This document shows, one piece after another, positions 7,319 through 11,849 of a stretch of DNA of 11,849 nt. Position numbers and translations under genes: made by a program. This DNA is from Bacteroidales bacterium. Its GTDB lineage: Bacteria > Bacteroidota > Bacteroidia > Bacteroidales > WCHB1-69. The notes under the pieces are model-generated. The model made no database searches. It worked only from the letters and a program-made list of their open reading frames with translations, and had not been told where the DNA came from. Location of the stretch: the NCBI GenBank assembly GCA_031257735.1, contig JAIROC010000286.1, positions 1 through 11,849 of the forward strand, in the 5' to 3' direction. Each line of letters opens with the position of its first letter. Positions within the stretch are counted from its first letter, which is position 1.

Positions 7319-8878
7319 ATGACAATGCAAGATAAAATAAAGGAATTGTTAGCCCTTAGAGCAAAAGCAAAACTTGGAGGCGGTGAAAAACGAATTGAAA
7401 AACAACATGCACAAGGTAAATTTACGGCAAGAGAACGTATAAACATGTTGCTGGATGAAGGAAGTTTTGAAGAGTTTGATATGTTTGTTACTCATCGTTG
7501 TACCAATTTTGGCATGGAGAAGGAGAAATATTTAGGCGATGGCGTTGTAACGGGATATGGTTCTATAGATGGTCGTTTAGTCTATGTTTTCGCGCAGGAT
7601 TTTACTACTTTTGGGGGTTCTTTGTCGGGGACACATGCTGCAAAAATATGTAAAGTGTTGGAACAAGCAATGAAAATGGGTGCGCCTGTTATTGGGATTA
7701 ATGATTCGGGAGGTGCGCGTATTCAAGAAGGAGTGAATAGTCTTGCGGGTTATGCTTCCATATTTCAACGAAATATTTTAGCATCGGGGGTTGTTCCTCA
7801 AATATCGGCAATATTTGGTCCCTGTGCGGGAGGAGCAGTGTATTCCCCTGCCTTAACCGATTTTGTGATGATGGTTAAAAATACAAGTTATATGTTTTTA
7901 ACGGGTCCAAAAGTAGTTAAAACAGTAACAGGTGAAGATGTTACTACCGAAGATTTGGGCGGAGCAAGTATACATTCAACCAAATCGGGCGTTGCGCAAT
8001 TCGTTGCTGAAAATGAAGAAGAAGGAATTAAAATGATAAGACATTTATTGAGTTTTCTTCCTTCTAATAATATGGAGACACCACCCGAAATAGAATGTAA
8101 CGACCCTGTTGAAAGAGTAGACGACCTCTTAAATGATATTATTCCCGAAAATCCAACCAAACCATACGATGTTAAACAGGTAATAGGATCTATTATTGAC
8201 AATGGAGAATTTTTGGAAGTACATCCTTTATATGCAAAAAATATCGTGATTGGTTTTGCCCGTATGGGCGGCATGTCGGTGGGTATTGTAGCGAACCAGC
8301 CTTTGCACATGGCAGGTGTTTTGGATATTAACGCTTCCCGTAAGGGAGCGCGTTTTGTTCGTTTTTGCGATGCGTTTAACATACCGATAGTCTCTTTGGT
8401 GGATGTTCCCGGATTTTTACCCGGTACAGGTCAGGAGTATGGAGGAGTGATTACTCACGGCGCTAAATTATTGTATGCTTACGGAGAGTCTACCATTCCC
8501 AAAGTTACGGTTACCCTGAGAAAATCATACGGAGGTTCTCATATTGTTATGAGTTGTAAACAGCTGCGAGGGGATATTAATTATGCATGGCCAACTGCTG
8601 AAATTGCAGTCATGGGCGCTGAAGGAGCTGTGGAAGTATTGTATGCAAAAGAAATAAAGGCAGACCCAGACCCGCAAAAGCAGGCAGAAGCTATTGCCGC
8701 TAAAAAGGAAGAATACAATAATTTGTTTTTAAATCCATATACGGCTGCGAATTATGGCTATATTGATGATGTGATAGAACCTCGTAATACACGCTATCGC
8801 GTTATTCGCGCATTGCGGTCTACTCAAAACAAACAATTGGAAAATCCTGCTAAAAAACATGACAATTTGCCATTGTAG
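7319..8878 (+). CDS. mmdA: Methylmalonyl-CoA decarboxylase alpha subunit (carboxyltransferase)
   Basis: This 519-residue crotonase-fold carboxyltransferase moves the carboxyl group of (S)-methylmalonyl-CoA to biotin, releasing propionyl-CoA. The N-lobe has GGARIQEGVNSLAGY at 131-145 and the oxyanion-hole loop GPCAGGAVYSPALTDF at 167-182, then MFLTGPKVVKTVTGE at 192-206. The C-lobe has VDVPGFLPGTGQEYGG at 361-376 and the second oxyanion segment RKSYGGSHIVM at 401-411. The family is shared with the propionyl-CoA carboxylase beta chain. The decarboxylase reading is chosen because OadB, OadG and carrier genes are adjacent and no biotin carboxylase is present. Length is normal. Two close starts exist (7319 and 7325); I keep the first. 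The gene ends the operon 32 bp after the epimerase, with no convincing terminator hairpin after it. Confidence 0.95.
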   Translation: MTMQDKIKELLALRAKAKLGGGEKRIEKQHAQGKFTARERINMLLDEGSFEEFDMFVTHRCTNFGMEKEKYLGDGVVTGYGSIDGRLVYVFAQDFTTFGGSLSGTHAAKICKVLEQAMKMGAPVIGINDSGGARIQEGVNSLAGYASIFQRNILASGVVPQISAIFGPCAGGAVYSPALTDFVMMVKNTSYMFLTGPKVVKTVTGEDVTTEDLGGASIHSTKSGVAQFVAENEEEGIKMIRHLLSFLPSNNMETPPEIECNDPVERVDDLLNDIIPENPTKPYDVKQVIGSIIDNGEFLEVHPLYAKNIVIGFARMGGMSVGIVANQPLHMAGVLDINASRKGARFVRFCDAFNIPIVSLVDVPGFLPGTGQEYGGVITHGAKLLYAYGESTIPKVTVTLRKSYGGSHIVMSCKQLRGDINYAWPTAEIAVMGAEGAVEVLYAKEIKADPDPQKQAEAIAAKKEEYNNLFLNPYTAANYGYIDDVIEPRNTRYRVIRALRSTQNKQLENPAKKHDNLPL

Positions 8879-8951
8879 TTTTTGGTAGAGATAGTGCATG
8901 TAATTTTAATCGTATATATTGAATATGAATAGATAATACCGTCTCATTAAA

Positions 8952-8959
8952 TATTTTTG
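8952..8959 (+). promoter_or_regulatory. Possible -7 box in the spacer before the ferritin gene
   Basis: TATTTTTG followed by C fits the Bacteroidota -7 box exactly, but no TTTG stands at the expected -33 position and the box is 101 bp before the ATG at 9061. If real, it gives the ferritin mRNA a leader of about 95 bases. The rest of 8879-9060 is AT-rich with no gene or strong hairpin. Confidence 0.3.
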
Positions 8960-9060
8960 CAGGAAATTGACGGAAATCAACAAATGTGGAATGATTTTTG
9001 AGGACTATAATAGATTACTAATAAAAATAAAATAATGGTTTAACTTTAAAAAAATAATAT

Positions 9061-9573
9061 ATGGGAAAAGAAGCCGTAGAAATAGCAGGAGTAGATGTAA
9101 AAAAACTTATCGAAATGTTGAACAGTGCATTATCGGAGGAATGGTTAGCTTATTATCAGTATTGGATAGGAGCACGTTTGATGGAAGGTCCTATGAGAAG
9201 TGAAATAGAACCTGAATTACTTGTTCATGCAAATGAGGAACTTAATCATGCCGTATTGGTTGTAAACAGGATTATTCAATTGGGAGGCACTCCCGTTATC
9301 AATCCTGAAGAATGGACTAAATTAGCCCGTTGCAAATACGAAGCCCCTACCGATCCTTATGTTGAAGTAATATTGGAACAAAACTTAAGAGGTGAAAGAT
9401 GCGCTATTAAACGTTACGAAGAAATCGCAAATTATACTGTCGGAAAAGATCATGCTACATATCAAATGGCAGTAGCTATTCTCGAAGATGAACTCGAACA
9501 TGAACACGATATTGAGGATTGGATAAAAGATTTAGCCAGAATGAAAGATGATTGGAAAAAAATCAGAATATAA
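9061..9573 (+). CDS. Ferritin-superfamily DPS-like protein (DPSL)
   Basis: This 170-residue four-helix-bundle protein has a bacterioferritin-like diiron site: E26 or E27 on the first helix (ALSEEWLAYYQY), E60 and H63 (ExxH) on the second, E106 on the third, and E144 and H147 (ExxH) on the fourth. Two cysteines, C91 (ARCKY) and C114 (ERCAIKRYEE), sit near the third helix; such a cysteine pair is a mark of DPS-like proteins known from Bacteroides fragilis and Sulfolobus, which form 12-subunit shells that oxidise Fe2+ with peroxide and protect DNA and enzymes. The length fits that class and is longer than the mini-ferritin core. The gene is separate from the decarboxylase operon by 182 bp and is closed by a strong terminator. 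Oxidative-stress or iron control is expected from the family, but I see no clear operator. Confidence 0.85.
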   Translation: MGKEAVEIAGVDVKKLIEMLNSALSEEWLAYYQYWIGARLMEGPMRSEIEPELLVHANEELNHAVLVVNRIIQLGGTPVINPEEWTKLARCKYEAPTDPYVEVILEQNLRGERCAIKRYEEIANYTVGKDHATYQMAVAILEDELEHEHDIEDWIKDLARMKDDWKKIRI

Positions 9574-9613
9574 TTTTTATTTGTGTTTTTAAGATTATTA
9601 CTCCGAACGGAAG

Positions 9614-9642
9614 AAAAGGCTTGATTATTTTCAAGCCTTTTT
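9614..9642 (+). terminator. Intrinsic terminator after the ferritin gene
   Basis: AAGGCTTGA at 9616-9624 pairs perfectly with TCAAGCCTT at 9631-9639 around a 6-base loop, with two more A-T pairs outside. The right arm runs into five T residues (9638-9642). It ends 49 bp before the next gene and separates the ferritin from it. Confidence 0.88.
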
Positions 9643-9650
9643 CATTCCTG

Positions 9651-9680
9651 TTTACTGCTGCAATAAAATTTGTTATTTTG
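9651..9680 (+). promoter_or_regulatory. Weak candidate promoter for the amidase gene
   Basis: TTTA at 9651-9654 and TTATTTTG at 9673-9680, 18 bp apart, each differ by one base from the Bacteroidota -33 and -7 boxes. The -7 box ends 11 bp before the ATG at 9692, so the transcript would be nearly leaderless. Confidence 0.3.
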
Positions 9681-9691
9681 TTATTAACTCT

Positions 9692-10483
9692 ATGAATAAT
9701 TTACCTCAAAAAGATTTACATCTTTGTTTAATACAGTCCGATATTCATCCTGTTTGTGTAGAAGATAATTTGAACAGATATAGAATACTTTTAGAAAATA
9801 TGCAAAGCAATCCCGATATGATTGTTTTTTCGGAAATGTTTGCTTGCGGCTTTTCGGATCATGTAGTGCAGATTGCAAGGGATTATACTGTTTTGTGTCT
9901 TGATTTTCTGTATCGTATTTCGCAAAAATATATGACGGATGTTGTTGCAAGTTTACCTGTGTTAGAGAATGGTAATCTCTACAATCGCCTCGTTTACATC
10001 AGAGATAAAAACATAATCGCTCAATATGATAAAAGACATTTGTTCTTTGGTTGTGAGAAAAGATTGTTCACAAGGGGGGAAACGAAAATGATTGTCAATA
10101 AAAGTGGATGGAATATTTTACCGTTAATTTGTTACGATATTCGTTTCCCAAATTGGTGCAGAAACTATTACAAAAATGATACTATAGCATACGATTGTTT
10201 ATTATTGATAGCTAATTTCCCTGCATCCCGTTCAAATATTTTAAAATCCCTTCTGGTAGCCCGTGCCATTGAAAACCAATCTTATGTAATAGGGCTTAAT
10301 CGTATAGGAAAAGATGGATTTGAAAACGTTCATTGCGGTAATAGCATTGTCATCAGTCCATTCGGAAAGATAATAGCAGAAGCTCCCTTCTGTGAAAATT
10401 ATCTCCTGTCTGTAAAGATTGAAAGGTTAATAATAGATAAATTGCGTGAAAATTTTCCCGTCTACAAGGATTGGGATGAATGA
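9692..10483 (+). CDS. Nitrilase-superfamily amidohydrolase, omega-amidase (YafV/Nit2) type
   Basis: This 263-residue cytoplasmic enzyme has the complete Glu-Lys-Cys triad of the carbon-nitrogen hydrolases: E48 in VFSEMF, K114 in YDKRHLF, and C147 in ICYDIRFP. E122 in the FGCEKRLFTRGE segment is the fourth conserved acid. The KRHLF...E...F..GE block and the RFPNW context after the nucleophile are those of omega-amidases, which hydrolyse alpha-ketoglutaramate and alpha-ketosuccinamate, products of glutamine and asparagine transamination. The usual repair role after methionine salvage is possible but not supported by neighbours. The length is typical. It stands alone between the ferritin terminator and a repeat-rich spacer. 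Other amide substrates cannot be excluded. Confidence 0.88.
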   Translation: MNNLPQKDLHLCLIQSDIHPVCVEDNLNRYRILLENMQSNPDMIVFSEMFACGFSDHVVQIARDYTVLCLDFLYRISQKYMTDVVASLPVLENGNLYNRLVYIRDKNIIAQYDKRHLFFGCEKRLFTRGETKMIVNKSGWNILPLICYDIRFPNWCRNYYKNDTIAYDCLLLIANFPASRSNILKSLLVARAIENQSYVIGLNRIGKDGFENVHCGNSIVISPFGKIIAEAPFCENYLLSVKIERLIIDKLRENFPVYKDWDE

Positions 10484-10498
10484 TATTTTCTTTTTAAC

Positions 10499-10534
10499 CA
10501 CAGAGAACACAGAGAACACAGAGAACACAAAGGA
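10499..10534. repeat. 9-bp tandem repeat, CACAGAGAA x 3 plus one degenerate copy
   Basis: Three perfect copies of CACAGAGAA (10499-10525) are followed by CACAAAGGA (7 of 9 matching). The array starts 15 bp after the amidase stop codon. Similar ACCACAGAG-type arrays occur, from memory, in intergenic regions of many bacteria. The unit is a multiple of three, so a frame through it reads Asn-Thr-Glu repeats, but no gene is supported. Confidence 0.85.
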
Positions 10535-10740
10535 GAGTCTGATTCAGACAAAAACATCCACACTACGCCGAGCAAGGCAACCCAACAACGCCGTCATTGC
10601 AAGACACCACCCTCCACCAAGGTGTCGGAAAAAAAGAGCAATAAGGGCGTATAGATTGCTGTTTATGCCTTTTGAGATAGTTCCATTTAACACGACATAG
10701 TCTGGAGTCTATGCCGATCGGAGGTTGCTTTAGATGAAAA
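10535..10740. other. GC-richer non-coding island with short palindromes
   Basis: Positions 10561-10620 contain 35 G or C in 60 bases, well above the AT-rich surroundings. Inverted pairs are GTCTGA/TCAGAC (10537-10549), GACACC/GGTGTC (10603-10626), CATAG/CTATG (10696-10713) and the palindrome CCGATCGG just after it. The 12-mer CCGTCATTGCAA at 10591-10602 also occurs at 1423-1434. I see no credible gene; short frames on both strands (10446-10700 and 10563-10751) lack any recognisable domain. It may be an extragenic repeat element or the remnant of an insertion. Confidence 0.5.
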
Positions 10741-10778
10741 AAATATTTCATAATACATTAAGCTATTATTTTTTTGTG

Positions 10779-10786
10779 TAATTTTG
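10779..10786 (+). promoter_or_regulatory. Candidate -7 box for the second AAA ATPase
   Basis: TAATTTTG followed by C matches the Bacteroidota -7 box TAnnTTTG exactly and ends 20 bp before the chosen ATG at 10807. No TTTG is found at the -33 distance. Confidence 0.45.
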
Positions 10787-10806
10787 CCGAGTAAATTTTA
10801 ATGATT

Positions 10807-11849
10807 ATGAGATATTTTAATGTAGCAGGACCTTGTAATAACATAGAGCATTACATGATAGACGCCGCCACTCGTCTACATGGAGTTGAGGAGTTGATAA
10901 ATATGAAACAGTATTTTGTGATACATGCGGCACGTCAGAGCGGAAAAACAACCTATTTGCAGGATTTAACCCGGCGGCTCAATACGGAAGGAAAATATTA
11001 CACCTTGTATTGTTCGTTAGAAGGTGTGCAGAATATCACTGAACCGGAACGAGGCATACCAGCAATAGTGTGGCAGATTAAAAACAAACTCGAGGATATG
11101 GATATTCCACATTGCTTGGATTTTGCCAAAGATGCTAATTATGAAAATTTCGCCGGTGTCTTAGGAGTATCGCTCACTCGATATTGTAAGTTATTGGACA
11201 GACCCTTAGTGATATTGTTTGACGAAGCGGATTGTCTAAGTGAAGATACCTTGATTTCTTTTTTACGACAACTTCGCAACGGTTATAATGACCGTAGTTT
11301 TGTGCCTTTTGTCCATTCCATAGCCCTTGTCGGAATGCGTAATATACGAGATTATAAAGCAAAAATTCGTCCCGAAAGCCAAACTATGGGCAGCGCAAGC
11401 CCGTTCAATATCGTGAAAAAGACATATACATTGAAAAATTTTACACAGGAAGAAATTATCCAACTCTATCAGCAGCATACCGATGAAACAGGACAGGTAT
11501 TTGAACATGATGCAATAGAATTAGTCAATGAACAAACACAGGGACAACCCTGGTTAGTTAATGCTATTGCTTGCGAAGTAATCGAAGAAATCCTGCAGTC
11601 GGACTATACCAAACCCGTAACGGCGAAATTGGTAAACGAAGCCATTCAAACCATTATTCTTAATCGTCCGGCGCACATCGACAGTCTGCTCGAACGATTG
11701 AATGAAGAACGAGTACGCAAAATAATCGAACCGATGATTATTGGCGAAAGTTTTATTGACAAAAACTCGGATGACTTTCTATATGCGAAAGATTTGGGCT
11801 TGATTAGGGTGGATAGTGATTCAAGTATAATACCTTCCAATCCGATTTA
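10807..11849 (+). CDS. AAA-type ATPase of the MRYFNVAGPC family, C-terminus cut by window edge
   Basis: The frame stays open from ATG 10807 to the window end, giving 347 residues. It opens with MRYFNVAGPCNNIEHYMI, the typical start of an AAA-like ATPase family found in Bacteroidota and other anaerobes. Walker A is ARQSGKTT at 42-49, Walker B is PLVILFDEAD at 133-142, and SIALVGMRNIRDY at 171-183 is the sensor-like strand with the arginine-containing turn. A helical lid follows at about 207-280 (TLKNFTQEEIIQLY; GQPWLVNAIACE). Full-length relatives run to about 500 residues, often with a C-terminal PDDEXK-like nuclease segment, so that part would lie outside. ATG 10801 is two codons upstream in frame; 10807 is preferred because the family begins at this Met. 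Substrate and pathway are unknown. Like the ATPase at the other end of the window, it is an accessory gene next to a repeat-bearing spacer. Confidence 0.88.
   Translation, partial: MRYFNVAGPCNNIEHYMIDAATRLHGVEELINMKQYFVIHAARQSGKTTYLQDLTRRLNTEGKYYTLYCSLEGVQNITEPERGIPAIVWQIKNKLEDMDIPHCLDFAKDANYENFAGVLGVSLTRYCKLLDRPLVILFDEADCLSEDTLISFLRQLRNGYNDRSFVPFVHSIALVGMRNIRDYKAKIRPESQTMGSASPFNIVKKTYTLKNFTQEEIIQLYQQHTDETGQVFEHDAIELVNEQTQGQPWLVNAIACEVIEEILQSDYTKPVTAKLVNEAIQTIILNRPAHIDSLLERLNEERVRKIIEPMIIGESFIDKNSDDFLYAKDLGLIRVDSDSSIIPSNPI

Noticed and set aside
7888..8382. 164-codon open frame on the minus strand inside mmdA
   Set aside because: It mirrors the conserved carboxyltransferase coding sequence and shows no motif of its own.
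7319..8878. Propionyl-CoA carboxylase beta chain as the name for the carboxyltransferase
   Set aside because: Sequence alone fits both, but OadB, OadG and carrier genes are adjacent and no biotin carboxylase is present, favouring the decarboxylase.
10537..10549. Palindrome GTCTGA-T-TCAGAC as a terminator after the amidase
   Set aside because: It is short, AT-balanced and followed by A residues on the plus strand, not a T-run.
10446..10700. 84-codon plus-strand frame running through the CACAGAGAA array
   Set aside because: It overlaps the end of the amidase gene, its Asn-Thr-Glu repeats come only from the 9-bp DNA repeat, and it has no promoter or domain.
10563..10751. 62-codon minus-strand frame in the GC-rich island
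   Set aside because: No recognisable domain; the frame coincides with palindromic repeat sequence and is better explained as non-coding.

Overview
This is an AT-rich window from a member of the Bacteroidota, most likely the order Bacteroidales. The evidence is the gene content (a Bacteroides-type sodium-pumping methylmalonyl-CoA decarboxylase cluster with a lamin-tail OadG subunit, a DPS-like ferritin, and two AAA-type ATPases of families common in this phylum). Promoter boxes of the Bacteroidota type (TAnnTTTG) occur upstream of several genes, and start codons almost always lack a Shine-Dalgarno sequence. I cannot name the genus. The sequence shows no rRNA, tRNA, CRISPR array, transposase or phage gene.

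Layout. (1) 1-1291, minus strand: a 3'-truncated AAA ATPase with a C-terminal DUF4143/nuclease-like domain. (2) 1292-1571: intergenic region with a pair of 20-bp direct repeats, a degenerate extragenic repeat and a good promoter. (3) 1572-1958: a small unrecognised, probably exported protein. (4) 2124-4191: a two-gene unit of a two-helix membrane protein and an NhaD-type Na+/H+ antiporter, 4 bp apart. (5) 4334-8878: the core of the window, five co-directional genes encoding the OadG-like gamma subunit with a periplasmic lamin-tail domain, the biotin carrier protein, the OadB beta subunit, methylmalonyl-CoA epimerase, and the methylmalonyl-CoA decarboxylase carboxyltransferase subunit. (6) 9061-9573: a DPS-like ferritin closed by a strong intrinsic terminator. 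(7) 9692-10483: a nitrilase-superfamily amidase. (8) 10484-10806: a non-coding stretch with 9-bp tandem repeats and a GC-richer island. (9) 10807-end: a second AAA-type ATPase, cut by the window edge.

How the genes work together. In the succinate-to-propionate branch of fermentation, methylmalonyl-CoA mutase (not in this window) makes (R)-methylmalonyl-CoA. The epimerase converts it to the (S) form. The carboxyltransferase moves its carboxyl group to biotin on the carrier protein, and OadB decarboxylates carboxybiotin while exporting Na+. OadG anchors the complex. No biotin carboxylase gene is present, so the cluster fits a decarboxylase pump and not an ATP-driven propionyl-CoA carboxylase. 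The NhaD antiporter directly upstream would exchange Na+ and H+, so the two units together could run a local sodium cycle; this functional link is inference from position.

The least described items are the lamin-tail domain on the sodium pump, the two-helix partner of NhaD, the 128-residue exported protein, and the repeat-rich spacers next to both AAA ATPase genes.
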